64,000 bases of DNA from Antarctobacter aquimaris (GTDB lineage: Bacteria; Pseudomonadota; Alphaproteobacteria; Rhodobacterales; Rhodobacteraceae): positions 248,001 to 312,000 of the forward strand of contig NZ_FXYF01000004.1 of assembly GCF_900184945.1 (NCBI RefSeq), given 5' to 3'. A program made the position numbers and the translations under genes. The notes beneath the pieces were generated by a model. That model was not told where the DNA came from and made no database searches. It saw nothing but the letters and a program-made list of their open reading frames with translations. Numbering within the stretch: the stretch's first letter is position 1; every line of letters begins with the position of its first letter. Below are positions 35,506 through 44,041 of the stretch, one piece after another.

Positions 35506-35526
35506 CTAGTATACTAGAATACCTAG
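35506..35526. promoter_or_regulatory. CTAG-centred operator upstream of the Gfo/Idh-ManD operon
   Basis: A perfect 12-bp palindrome CTAGTATACTAG (35506-35517) is followed by AATAC and a third CTAG (35523-35526). The core matches the tandem sites at 29451-29490, and CTAG is otherwise rare in this window. It sits where a repressor would block the promoter of the minus-strand operon. Confidence 0.65.
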
Positions 35527-35817
35527 GCGAGACGAACAAGCCGGAAAGGCGCGCTGCCTTGATGCGGGATGCCGCTGTCCAGAGTGTCGAAAGCGGCAAA
35601 GGGCGTCTGGCCGCGCAGGCAAGCCGGGCATTGGGTGAACCCATGCCCGAAGGGCAAGACATGGCCCAATGACGGGAACAGCACGCCTCACGCTGTTTCA
35701 CGCGATCAATCCCGGGCTTGCCCGGTCAGTCGACGTCATCTTGGCAGCGGTTAATTTTTGGTGACCTGTCAGGGTATCCCGAGGGTCCCTGATGTTCATC
35801 GCCCTACCGGGTGGTAG

Positions 35818-35894
35818 TGGCGGACCGAGGAGGATTCGAACCCCCGACCCCTTGATTCGTAGTCAAGTACTCTATCCAGCTGAGCTATCGGTCC
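35818..35894 (-). tRNA. tRNA-Arg (anticodon ACG)
   Basis: A complete cloverleaf reads on the minus strand: acceptor GGACCGA/TCGGTCC, the D-arm AGCTCAGCTGG, anticodon stem CTTGA/TCAAG around the loop CTACGAA (anticodon ACG), and the T-arm GGGGTTCGAATCC. The discriminator is G and the CCA end is encoded (35818-35820). The ACG anticodon is normally edited to inosine to read CGN codons. Confidence 0.95.
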
Positions 35895-36140
35895 GTGGAG
35901 CGGGGATGTACCCGCCGTGTCCGACCATTGCAAGAGGCAATCGGAGGTTTTTCGTTTCACCTCTGCGGGGTCCGACCGCCAAAGGGAGCCGGGCCGATGC
36001 GAGGCAAGCCTGTGACCCGACAGCGTCAACTCAATGAACACGTCTGTCTGGACATGATGCACCCCTTGGAACGGCGTTTCCCGAAATGCCGCGGGAGGGA
36101 TGCAGTGAAGAGCCATCGCAGGATCGTCGTGATCGGCGGG

Positions 36141-36164
36141 CGGCATTCCATGGGCGGAATGCCG
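36141..36164. repeat. Perfect 9-bp inverted repeat in the gap
   Basis: CGGCATTCC and GGAATGCCG flank a 6-base loop (ATGGGC). No T tract follows, and no gene ends next to it, so it does not look like a terminator. Confidence 0.5.
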
Positions 36165-36380
36165 ATCCCAACAAGGCGACGCTCATGGCCTGCACCATCC
36201 AACCGCTGACCGAGATCCAGGCCGGGTCAGGTCGGCATGTCAGGCGGCACACGACAGGCCGGCTGACGCTGACCTCTCCTGTCCTGAGCTTGGAACGCCC
36301 CGCGGGGATCCTCGCGTTCGCCCTGCGACCCGCAAGGCTGGGCGACGCATGGCCTGCCCGCCAGCCGACTGGGGACCTCC

Positions 36381-36671
36381 ATGAGCGATGGTCCACCCGA
36401 GGCCGACATCCGCGCCCGCGCGCGGTGGTACCTGCGTGCCGGCCACCACGCGCGGGGGCTGAATGAGACGCTCGAAGAACGCCTGTCCCGGGCCGCAGGT
36501 GATCTTCACGCTTTCACCGGCGTGCGCCCCTCACCCAAGGAACTCCGCACCTTCAACGGCTTTCCCAGATCCACGGCTGCCCGCGGACCGGGCGCACGGG
36601 TGCCCGTTGCGCAGACCAAAGCGCGCCTGACCACCACAGCGCCGCAACCCCGCCCCTCCGACACGACATGA
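36381..36671 (+). CDS. Doubtful small hypothetical protein
   Basis: A 96-codon frame begins with a plausible soluble helix-rich part (DIRARARWYLRAGHHARGLNETLEERLSRAAGDLHAF) and then becomes Pro/Thr/Arg-rich without clear structure. The ribosome binding site is poor (GGGGACCTCC). It has no recognised family. It could be a real small gene, a remnant or chance. Confidence 0.2.
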   Translation: MSDGPPEADIRARARWYLRAGHHARGLNETLEERLSRAAGDLHAFTGVRPSPKELRTFNGFPRSTAARGPGARVPVAQTKARLTTTAPQPRPSDTT

Positions 36672-36697
36672 TCCGGCTGCCCGTTTTGTGCCGGATC
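36670..36697. promoter_or_regulatory. Inverted repeat upstream of the RTX gene
   Basis: GATCCGGC and GCCGGATC, perfect 8-bp arms, flank a 12-base spacer about 90 bases before the RTX ATG. It could be an operator for that gene or the end hairpin of an upstream transcript. Confidence 0.4.
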
Positions 36698-36785
36698 AAG
36701 GCGCCCCGTCCGTAAGGGCATAAGCTTGTGACTGGTGTGGCGCGGCATCGAATTGTTGCGCAGCGGCAAGGGGGGAGGTTCAGCT

Positions 36786-39239
36786 ATGGCGCTGATCATC
36801 GGGACGACGGGCGACGACAGTCTGGTAGGCACTTCCGAAAACGACACCATCTATGGCGATGATGGGGATGACGAAATCCGCGGCGGTTGGGGCAATGACC
36901 TCCTTTTCGGTGAAAACGGCGACGACACACTGACCGCAGGCGGGAACCAGGACACACTGTATGGCGGTGCCGGGAACGATTCGCTCAATGGCGGGCGGAG
37001 TTCCGACATCCTCTATGGCGGTGACGGCAATGACACCGTCGATGGTGGCGGTGGCGGTGATCTTCTATATGGCGGGCTCGGGGCGGATCTGTTCGGCGGC
37101 GACGTCAGAGGGACCATCGTCTATCGCGACGCAGTATTCCCAATCCTGCTGCAGATGTGGAACACTACGGTGATCTCTGCGGATCCGGAGGTCGCCGGAG
37201 ACAGGTTCAAGGGGATCGAGATCGTCATCGGCGGCGCGGGAAACGACTGGATCCACGGCACGGTGGTCAACGAAACCCTTGTCGGCAACGATGGCCTCGA
37301 CACCCTGGTGGGCATGGGCGGGAACGACAGCCTTGATGGCGGCGGTGGGGCCGACTGGCTGCTGGGCTGGCTCGGCAACGACACACTGATCGGAGGACAC
37401 GGCCACGACCGGCTGGATGGACATTCCGGCCATGACAGCCTCGTCGGGAACCGGGGCAATGACACCCTGATCGGCGGCGAAGGCAACGACACGATCCGCG
37501 CCGACCTTGGTGCGGAATGGCTGGACGGCTCACCGGGCGGGCTGGACCGGCTGGACCTGGACCAGGCGACCGGCGACATGGTCATCCGACTCTGGGACAA
37601 CACCTTTACCGGCGATCCGGTCGTTGCCGGGGACACGATCTCGGGCTTCGAGGAAGTGATTGCCGGGTCCGGCAACGACACCATCGAAGGCAGCGCGGGG
37701 AACAACCGGCTTGAGGGTGGAGCGGGCGACGACCTGGTCTACGGCCATGGTGGCGACGACCGCATCATCAGCGATGAGGGCAATGACACGCTGTTCGGGG
37801 GACCCGGACACGATACGCTGAGCGGCAGGAACGGCAACGACCGGGTGTTCGGCGGGTCGGGTGACGACGTTTTGTCCAGTGACGAAGGCAATGCCTTGCT
37901 TGTTGGCGGCGCGGGCCATGACCGATTGTACAGCACGGACTCCGCCGCCAGTGATTTCGACACGTTGATCGGCAATGACGGCAATGACTTTCTAAGGGGT
38001 GGCGCCGGAACCGCGATCTTTTCCGGCGGTCCCGGCGCCGACTGGATTATCGGCGGCGCCGGGAACGATACGATTGCCGGAGGCACGGGCAGCGATACGA
38101 TCAGCGGAGGACCGGGCGACGATCTCATTTTCGCCGGACCAGACTGGTTCGTCATCGGCGGATATACCGGCGATGACACCTTGAACAACTCATTGCTGTC
38201 CGAGGACCTGGAGGTCAGCCTCTATGCCTGGACCTTCGAAGACATCAACTGCCGCTATTGCACCTACAGCAACCCATCCGGCTTCGAACACCTTGTCGGC
38301 GGCATGGGCAATGACAAGCTGACCGGCACCCCAGACGCAAACCTGCTGCGCGGTCTCGCCGGCAACGACAGCATGTTCGGCATGTCGGGGCAGGACACGA
38401 TCCAGGGCGGCGCCGGCGACGACCGCCTGTACGGTGAAGAGGACTCTGACCTGATTCACGGGCAGGACGGGCGTGACGTCCTCATGGGAGAGGAGGGCGA
38501 CGACTCCCTGTCGGGTGGCACCGGCAACGACACGATCTTCGGCGGGCCGGGGGACGACGTGATCTTTGCCGATCCCGGCGCGGACCGGATCGACGGCGGC
38601 GACGGGATCGACGTGCTCAGCTACGCGGGGTCATCTGCCTGGGTCAGCGTCGATCTGTCGGCGCTCCGCGCCGGGGGCGACGCGGCGGGCGATCTGATCC
38701 TGTCGATCGAGGTTCTGATCGGCGGAAACGCGGGCGATGCGCTGACCGGCACGCATGGCAACAACACCCTGCGCGGCGGCGGGGGCGATGACACGCTGCG
38801 CGGCCAGGGTGGCGCCGACCTGCTGCAAGGCGGCGAGGGCGATGACAGCCTTGTCGGCGGCGCGGGATGGGACCGGCTGAACGGCCAGGAGGGCAATGAC
38901 ACCCTCGAAGGCGGCGCTGCCGACGACTTGCTGCACGGCGGCCCGGGCGACGATACCTTTGTCTTTGCCGGGGACTTCGGCCACGACGTGATCTACGACT
39001 TCCGCGCCCCCGGAAATGACAGGGTGCAGTTGTCCGGCCTTGACCCGGGGTTTGACAACTTTGCCGATTTCGACGTGACCGGAAACGGCTTTGTCAATTC
39101 GGCCGACGCCGCGCTGACAACCAAGGTGACCGTCGCCCCGGATGGCAGCCTGGCCCTGCATTTCGACGCCGAGGGCGGTTCGAGCATCACCTTTGACGGC
39201 ACCACCTTCCTCGCCGCGTCCGACCTCCTGTTTGCCTGA
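36786..39239 (+). CDS. RTX (hemolysin-type calcium-binding) repeat protein
   Basis: The 817-residue acidic protein is made almost wholly of glycine-rich nonapeptides (GGxGxDxLx-type) in several blocks from about residue 8 to 740. These are broken by short spacers such as WNTTVISADPEVAGDRFKGIEIVIGG and the parallel WDNTFTGDPVVAGDTISGFEEVIAG. The last 90 residues (DTFVFAGDFGHDVIYDF... ALHFDAEGGSSITFDGTTF) look like a type I secretion C terminus. No catalytic domain is seen. Calcium outside the cell would fold it into beta-rolls. It has no exporter gene beside it; the system at 5430-10141 is one candidate. ATG 36786 has GGGGAGG upstream. Confidence 0.9.
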   Translation: MALIIGTTGDDSLVGTSENDTIYGDDGDDEIRGGWGNDLLFGENGDDTLTAGGNQDTLYGGAGNDSLNGGRSSDILYGGDGNDTVDGGGGGDLLYGGLGADLFGGDVRGTIVYRDAVFPILLQMWNTTVISADPEVAGDRFKGIEIVIGGAGNDWIHGTVVNETLVGNDGLDTLVGMGGNDSLDGGGGADWLLGWLGNDTLIGGHGHDRLDGHSGHDSLVGNRGNDTLIGGEGNDTIRADLGAEWLDGSPGGLDRLDLDQATGDMVIRLWDNTFTGDPVVAGDTISGFEEVIAGSGNDTIEGSAGNNRLEGGAGDDLVYGHGGDDRIISDEGNDTLFGGPGHDTLSGRNGNDRVFGGSGDDVLSSDEGNALLVGGAGHDRLYSTDSAASDFDTLIGNDGNDFLRGGAGTAIFSGGPGADWIIGGAGNDTIAGGTGSDTISGGPGDDLIFAGPDWFVIGGYTGDDTLNNSLLSEDLEVSLYAWTFEDINCRYCTYSNPSGFEHLVGGMGNDKLTGTPDANLLRGLAGNDSMFGMSGQDTIQGGAGDDRLYGEEDSDLIHGQDGRDVLMGEEGDDSLSGGTGNDTIFGGPGDDVIFADPGADRIDGGDGIDVLSYAGSSAWVSVDLSALRAGGDAAGDLILSIEVLIGGNAGDALTGTHGNNTLRGGGGDDTLRGQGGADLLQGGEGDDSLVGGAGWDRLNGQEGNDTLEGGAADDLLHGGPGDDTFVFAGDFGHDVIYDFRAPGNDRVQLSGLDPGFDNFADFDVTGNGFVNSADAALTTKVTVAPDGSLALHFDAEGGSSITFDGTTFLAASDLLFA

Positions 39240-39251
39240 GCGCCGCGCTCA
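39237..39251. terminator. Hairpin shared by two convergent stop codons
   Basis: TGAGCG (39237-39242) and CGCTCA (39246-39251) pair around a 3-base loop. The left arm contains the RTX gene stop and the right arm the histidine kinase stop. It may serve as a compact bidirectional terminator, although T tracts are absent. Confidence 0.35.
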
Positions 39252-40631
39252 GTGCACTCCGCCCATCGGCAGGCGGATCTCGAAGCAGGTGCCCTTTTCA
39301 TCGGTCCGTTTCAGCCGCACCGTGCCGCCGTGCCCCTTGACCAGCTCCGCCGCGATGGCAAGGCCAAGGCCCGAGCCGCCCTTGCGCACGCCGCCCTGGA
39401 ACGGCTGGAACAGGTGTTCGCGCGCCTTGGGCGGCAGACCCGGTCCGGTGTCCGTCACCTTGATGACCCAGTCACGTTCCTCGGCCCGCGCAGAAACGCT
39501 GATTTCGCCCGGTTGCCCGGTCGCGGCGATGGCCTGCCGCGCGTTGCGGATCATGTTCGACAGGGCGCGGTAGATCTGTTCCGGATCGCCACGGATCATC
39601 AGACCGGCCGGGATGTCCTCGGACAGCGAGATATCGTCCTCGCCGATGGCCAGCCGCTCGGCCTCGAGCACCTCGTTGGTCAGCGCGGCGAGGTTGAACA
39701 GCGTCAACACCGGCGAAGGTTCCTCGGCCCGGCCAAAGGCCAGCGTGCTTTCGCACAGGCTGACCGCGCGGGTGATCGAATTCACCAGCTTGGGCGCCAT
39801 GCGCTTGACCGCCGGGTCTTCGGACATCTCGATCCGGTCGGTGAACAGCTGCGCCGAGGTCAGGATGTTGCGCAGGTCGTGGCTGACCCGCGCCACCGCG
39901 CCGCCCAGCTGCGCCAGCCGTTCCTTTTGCCGCAGCGCCTGGGTCAGCTGCGTTTGCAGGGACTTGAGCGATTCCTCGGCCTCGCGCAGCTCGCGCACGG
40001 TGGCCGTCGGCGTGATGATGCGGCGCGCGTCCTCGGGCGCCTCGGCATAGTCGCGGATGTGACCGACGACACCCTTGATCGGTTTGACCAGCAGACGCCG
40101 CACGGCCAGGAACAGCAGCACCGCCGTGATGACCGAGATTGCCGCCGACAAGAGCAGGATGCGCAACCCGTAGTCGATCATCGCCGCGCGCAGCGGCCCG
40201 CCGTCCATCGTCACCTCGATCAGCTCGCCGCCCTGGCGCAGCGGGCTGCCGATCACCCGGATGACCTGCCATTCGGGATCCAGCAGGCAGCCGATGGCGT
40301 CGCGCATCAGCTCCCACGGCGAAGGATCGCGCAGGTCGAAGGTGCGCGCCACCTCGCCCGGCACCTCGGACGACAGCATCAGCTGGCGGATCTGGTCACG
40401 CTGCAACACCACGTTGTAGACGCCCGCGTTTTCCAGCAGTTCCCGTTCCAGTTCCGGCTCGATCATGTCGTCGGCCAGCAGCGCAAGCGAGGCGATCTGC
40501 GCCCGTTCCAGCCGCGCCAGCAGGTAATCCTCGCGGAACCGCGCCACCGACGGCACGAAGATCAACACCTCGGCCACCATGACGAAGATCACGGTCAGGA
40601 TCAGGAAGCGGCCGGAGAGCGAATTGATCAT
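39249..40631 (-). CDS. Membrane sensor histidine kinase
   Basis: The 460-residue kinase has an N-terminal membrane helix (about 8-28), a periplasmic sensor region (about 30-150), a second helix (about 152-175), a HAMP-like linker (RRLLVKPIKGVVGHIRDYAE) and the H box RVSHDLRNILTS. The ATPase domain shows NMIRNARQA (N box), DTGPGLP (G1) and GSGLGLAIAAELV (G2). There is no response regulator gene next to it. It lies 15 bases after the disulfide oxidoreductase gene in the same operon. Confidence 0.9.
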   Translation of the reverse strand: MINSLSGRFLILTVIFVMVAEVLIFVPSVARFREDYLLARLERAQIASLALLADDMIEPELERELLENAGVYNVVLQRDQIRQLMLSSEVPGEVARTFDLRDPSPWELMRDAIGCLLDPEWQVIRVIGSPLRQGGELIEVTMDGGPLRAAMIDYGLRILLLSAAISVITAVLLFLAVRRLLVKPIKGVVGHIRDYAEAPEDARRIITPTATVRELREAEESLKSLQTQLTQALRQKERLAQLGGAVARVSHDLRNILTSAQLFTDRIEMSEDPAVKRMAPKLVNSITRAVSLCESTLAFGRAEEPSPVLTLFNLAALTNEVLEAERLAIGEDDISLSEDIPAGLMIRGDPEQIYRALSNMIRNARQAIAATGQPGEISVSARAEERDWVIKVTDTGPGLPPKAREHLFQPFQGGVRKGGSGLGLAIAAELVKGHGGTVRLKRTDEKGTCFEIRLPMGGVH

Positions 40632-40646
40632 GGGACGTCTGATACC

Positions 40647-42065
40647 TCAAGGAAGCCAGCGTTGCACCAGCCGCACCACGCGCTTGACGGTTTCGTTCTC
40701 GAACAGCCTGGGTGAGAAATAGGCACCGGCAGCGCATTTGTTAATCTCCCCGATGGTCGGATAGGGCGCAACCATGGCCGACACGGCGCTCATCTTCAGC
40801 CTGTTCGCGATGACCAGCGACCACAGGTTGACCAGTTCACCTGCCTGGTGGCCGACGATGGTCACACCCACGGCGCGCCCGCGGACGACCATCACCTTGA
40901 TGAAGCCGCGCGTCTTGCGTTCGGCAATCGCCCGGTCGTTGTGGGAGTAGTCAAAGCGCGCCACCTCCAGCCGGTCGCCGTGTGCCTCGCGCGCCTCGGC
41001 TTCGGTCAGGCCGACCTGGGACAGTTCCGGCTGGGTGTAGGTGGCGCGCGGCAAATGCGCCGTCTTGGCCTTGGCCGGAAGGCCCAGCAGGGCCGAGCGG
41101 ATGACGATCCCCGCGTGATAGCCCGCCACATGGGTGAATTGCAGCCCGCCCGCCGCGTCGCCGATGGCATAGACCCGGCGGTTGGTGGTCTTGAGGCTGG
41201 CGTCCACCTTGACCCCGGTGCGCGTGGTCTCAACCCCGGCGGCCTTCAGCTCCAGCCGGTCGAGGTTGGCCTTGCGCCCCACGGCGACCAGCAGGTGCGT
41301 GCCACGGAACACCCGGCCGTCCTCTGTCTCGACCTCGATCGCGCCGGCGGTGCCGCGCACTTCCTTGGCCAGCGCCTCTTCCTCGATCGCGATGCCCTCG
41401 CCGCGCAGCGCCTCCAGCACCACGGCGGCGGCCTCCGGATCGTCGCGGCCCAGCGCCTTGGCCCCCTCGATCACCGTCACATGCGACCCCAGCCGCCTGT
41501 GCGCCTGCGCCATTTCCATGCCGATGGGGCCGCCGCCGATGATCAGCAGGTGGCCAGGCCGCTCGCGCAGGTCCCACAGGGTTTCGTTGGTCAGGTAGGG
41601 CACTGCGTCCAGCCCGGGAATCGGCGGCACCAGCGGCGATGACCCGGTGGCGATGACGATCCGCCGCGCGGTGATGCGATAGCGTCCCGCCTCGACCTCG
41701 GTGCCTGAGACAAAGCGCCCGAATTCGCGGATCACCCGCACGCCAAAGCCTTCGAACCGCTCCTGGCTGTCGACCGGCGCGATCTGCGCGATGACGTCGG
41801 CCACGTGGTCCTGCGCGGCGGCATAGTCCACCTGCGGCGCCGCGTCGGCCACACCGTAGGGCGCGGCATGGGCCATCGCCCAGGCGGAATTGCCGCTGGC
41901 GATCAGCGCCTTGGAGGGCACGCAGCCGTAGTTCAGGCAGTCGCCGCCCATCTTGTGACCCTCCAGCAGGATCACGTCCGCACCCATCTGGCTGGCCCCC
42001 GCCGCCACCGACAGCCCGCCCGAACCCGCGCCCAGGATCAGCAGATCACAGCTCAGCCGTTCCAT
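40647..42065 (-). CDS. Pyridine nucleotide-disulfide oxidoreductase (mercuric-reductase-like FAD enzyme)
   Basis: The 472-residue class I flavoprotein has the FAD motif LILGAGSGGLSVAAGA, the redox disulfide GGDCLNYGCVPSKAL (Cys about 43 and 48), the NAD motif IIGGGPIGMEMA and the second FAD motif YAIGDAAG. The C-terminal catalytic His-Pro-x-x-x-E of lipoamide dehydrogenase is replaced by YPTIGE, so it is not a standard dihydrolipoamide dehydrogenase. No MerA metal-binding N-terminal domain or C-terminal Cys pair is present. A GTG at 42071 overlapping the upstream stop is an alternative start. It pairs with the TVP38 gene, 2 bases away. Confidence 0.88.
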   Translation of the reverse strand: MERLSCDLLILGAGSGGLSVAAGASQMGADVILLEGHKMGGDCLNYGCVPSKALIASGNSAWAMAHAAPYGVADAAPQVDYAAAQDHVADVIAQIAPVDSQERFEGFGVRVIREFGRFVSGTEVEAGRYRITARRIVIATGSSPLVPPIPGLDAVPYLTNETLWDLRERPGHLLIIGGGPIGMEMAQAHRRLGSHVTVIEGAKALGRDDPEAAAVVLEALRGEGIAIEEEALAKEVRGTAGAIEVETEDGRVFRGTHLLVAVGRKANLDRLELKAAGVETTRTGVKVDASLKTTNRRVYAIGDAAGGLQFTHVAGYHAGIVIRSALLGLPAKAKTAHLPRATYTQPELSQVGLTEAEAREAHGDRLEVARFDYSHNDRAIAERKTRGFIKVMVVRGRAVGVTIVGHQAGELVNLWSLVIANRLKMSAVSAMVAPYPTIGEINKCAAGAYFSPRLFENETVKRVVRLVQRWLP

Positions 42066-42067
42066 CG

Positions 42068-42799
42068 TCACAGTCCCTTCTTGCCGCGCAGGGCCTTCAG
42101 CAGGATCGGCAGCGCCGAAAGCGCCGCCAGCCCCAGGATCGGGCCGATCACCTGCGGCGTGAACAGGATGCCCAGATCCGGGGTTCCGCCCTGCTCGAAC
42201 ACTTCGCCCAGGCCCGCGCCGACCGAGGTATAGACCAGCGCGCCGGGAATGATGCCAAGGAAGGTCGAGACGACGTAGCGGTGCAGCGGCACCTCGAGGA
42301 AGGCCGGGACAAGGTTGGCGATGAAGAACGGCACTGCCGGCACCAGCCGGATCAGGAACAACATCGACCACTGGTTGTGGTCGATCCCCTCCTTGATCTT
42401 CTTCACCACGCCCTGCGACTCGTCCAGCCGGTGGCCCAGCCTCTCGCCCAGGCCCCAGCGCGCGGCGAGGAAGATGACCGTGGCGCCCAGGGTGGCGGCG
42501 GTCACGTTGTAGAGCACGCCGGGAAAGGTCGCGAAGAGAAAGCCGCCGGTCAGGGTGGCGACGGTCGCACCCGGCAGCGAAAAGGCGACGATCAGGATAT
42601 AGGCCAGCAGGAAGACCCCCAGCGTCGCGGCGTAATGTGCGTCACGAAAGGCCAGCAGAGACTCGCGGTTGTCGGCCAGCGTCTGGAACGACAGCACATC
42701 CCCCAGCGTGAAATAGCCCAGCGCGGCGACCGCGAGGATCGCGATCAGGGGCAGGTGGCGTTTGAGGCCGGGGGGGCTCTCCTGGGTCATGTCGCTCAT
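42068..42799 (-). CDS. TVP38/TMEM64 family (DedA-like) membrane protein
   Basis: The 243-residue protein has about six hydrophobic segments. The SNARE-associated/VTT core includes LPGATVATLTGGFLFATFPGVLYN and LIRLVPAVPFFIANLVPAFLEVPLHRYVVSTFLGIIPGALVY. The VTT fold is linked to lipid or ion movement across the inner membrane. The pairing with a mercuric-reductase-like flavoenzyme recurs in bacteria, but its meaning is unclear. The ATG at 42799 is preferred; an in-frame ATG at 42874 would add 25 hydrophilic residues. Confidence 0.87.
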   Translation of the reverse strand: MSDMTQESPPGLKRHLPLIAILAVAALGYFTLGDVLSFQTLADNRESLLAFRDAHYAATLGVFLLAYILIVAFSLPGATVATLTGGFLFATFPGVLYNVTAATLGATVIFLAARWGLGERLGHRLDESQGVVKKIKEGIDHNQWSMLFLIRLVPAVPFFIANLVPAFLEVPLHRYVVSTFLGIIPGALVYTSVGAGLGEVFEQGGTPDLGILFTPQVIGPILGLAALSALPILLKALRGKKGL

Positions 42800-43230
42800 G
42801 TCTTGGGCCTTTTGGTCTGTTGCGGCGGGGTACAAGGGTACATGCACCCCCTGCGCCCGCTCCAACAGGTCCATCACGCCCGGTTGATCGCTGGTGTGGT
42901 CCAGCGTGAGAAATTCGGGCGGGAAAGGCCAGAGTGAAACATTCGACCCGGCGCCGGGAGGGGGAATGTTGCAGCCGTTCAGGCCGGGTTGCACCGCGAC
43001 AGGCGTCGTTTTTCCCCGGCCGCCTCCACGGCGGGACGGGCACCGATCCTTCGGCCGTCAAGGCCAGGTGCCGCAGAATCCATTGAATTCTCCGGCTCGA
43101 CCACGCGCCGCGCCGCGGGCGAAAAAATCGTGTCACCCGTTTGACAGCCGGTCGATCCGCCCCTATAGGCAGGGCTTCGAAATTCCCTGTTCCCGAGACG
43201 ACTCGGGGGCAATGAACCGGAGTAGCCGCG
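42800..43230. other. Divergent intergenic region before rpmH
   Basis: The 431-bp gap holds the TVP38-operon promoter side and the rpmH promoter near its right end. No protein gene was supported; the frames here are shadows rich in Arg/Pro. Confidence 0.5.
43141..43169 (+). promoter_or_regulatory. Consensus-like sigma-70 promoter for rpmH
   Basis: TTGACA (43141-43146), a 17-base spacer and TATAGG (43164-43169) form the clearest housekeeping promoter in the window, about 60 bases before the rpmH start. Confidence 0.75.
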
Positions 43231-43365
43231 ATGAAACGCACCTTCCAGCCGTCCAACCTCGTCCGCAAGCGCCGCCACGGGTTCCGTTCCCGCATGGCCA
43301 CCAAGGGCGGCCGCAAGGTGCTGAACGCCCGTCGCGCACGCGGCCGCAAGCGCCTGAGCGCCTGA
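43231..43365 (+). CDS. rpmH: 50S ribosomal protein L34
   Basis: The 44-residue, strongly basic protein ([18 protein letters not shown]... [11 protein letters not shown]) is a textbook L34 of the large ribosomal subunit. The ATG has GGAG 8 bases upstream. It leads the rnpA-yidD operon, the usual arrangement. Confidence 0.98.
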   Translation: MKRTFQPSNLVRKRRHGFRSRMATKGGRKVLNARRARGRKRLSA

Positions 43366-43388
43366 TACCGCAGGCAGCGGGCAGACCG

Positions 43389-43781
43389 ATGCACGCCAAG
43401 ACAGCCGCCCCGGATCGCCCCGAGGCGGCTTCTTTTCCGTTGACGGTGCTCGCGAAGCGTGCCGATTTCCTGCGCGCCGCCCGTGCCCGCCGCGTCCCCT
43501 GCGAAGGCTTTCTGTTGCAGGCCCGCCAGCGCGCCGAAGGCGAGGCCGAGGGCATCCGCGTCGGCTTTACCTGCTCCAAGAAGGTCGGCAACGCCGTCGC
43601 GCGCAACCGCGCCAAGCGCCGCCTGCGCGAGATCGCGCGCCTGATTCTGCCGGGAATGGGTCGCGACGGCTGGGACTACGTGTTGGTCGGCCGCCCCGAA
43701 CAGACCGCCTGGCGCGATTTAGCCGCCCTCCAGGACGACCTGCGCCGCGCCCTGCGCAAGGTCCACGGGGACGCAAAATGA
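43389..43781 (+). CDS. rnpA: Ribonuclease P protein component
   Basis: The 130-residue basic protein helps the RNase P RNA mature tRNA 5' ends. It has the family core [42 protein letters not shown] and DYVLVGRP. An N-terminal extension of about 18 residues precedes the core. It follows rpmH by 23 bases and overlaps yidD by 4. Confidence 0.96.
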   Translation: MHAKTAAPDRPEAASFPLTVLAKRADFLRAARARRVPCEGFLLQARQRAEGEAEGIRVGFTCSKKVGNAVARNRAKRRLREIARLILPGMGRDGWDYVLVGRPEQTAWRDLAALQDDLRRALRKVHGDAK

Positions 43782-43999
43782 CCCCACTTGCCCATATCGT
43801 CGCCCTGCCCGTCCGGGCTTACCGGCTGGTCCTCAGCCCCTGGGTCGGCCACGGCTGCCGCTATCACCCCACCTGCTCGGCCTATGCGCTCGAAGCGCTT
43901 GAAAAGCACGGCGCGATCAAGGGCAGCTGGCTGGCAGCCCGCCGCATCGGCCGCTGTCACCCCTGGGGCGGCTCCGGCATCGACAACGTGCCGGACTAG
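43778..43999 (+). CDS. yidD: Membrane protein insertion efficiency factor
   Basis: The 73-residue protein has the conserved pattern [31 protein letters not shown] and [15 protein letters not shown]. YidD lies at the inner membrane and assists YidC-dependent insertion. The start overlaps rnpA (ATGA). Confidence 0.95.
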   Translation: MTPLAHIVALPVRAYRLVLSPWVGHGCRYHPTCSAYALEALEKHGAIKGSWLAARRIGRCHPWGGSGIDNVPD

Positions 44000-44041
44000 G
44001 GCTATCTGACGCCCATGCCGGACGAGGGACAAGGGCCACCG

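Larger units (their letters stand above)
35895..36785. other. Gene-poor gap between tRNA-Arg and the RTX gene
   Basis: About 890 bp with no convincing gene. It holds two perfect inverted repeats (36141-36164 and 36670-36697) and one doubtful small reading frame (36381-36671). No integrase, transposase or att-like copy of the tRNA end was seen. It may be a decayed remnant. Confidence 0.5.

Noticed and set aside
35818-36785. Genomic island integrated at tRNA-Arg
   Set aside because: No integrase, transposase, phage gene or duplicated tRNA end was found, so only a scar is considered.
36786-39239. RTX protein as a mannuronan C5-epimerase or alginate lyase, given the alginate locus nearby
   Set aside because: No A-module beta-helix or lyase motif is seen; the chain is RTX repeats throughout.
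40647-42065. Calling the flavoenzyme a true mercuric reductase
   Set aside because: It lacks the N-terminal heavy-metal domain and the C-terminal cysteine pair of MerA, and no other mer genes are present.
40647-42371. A 574-residue version of the disulfide oxidoreductase
   Set aside because: The added N terminus overlaps the TVP38 gene out of frame; the FAD motif begins right after ATG 42065.
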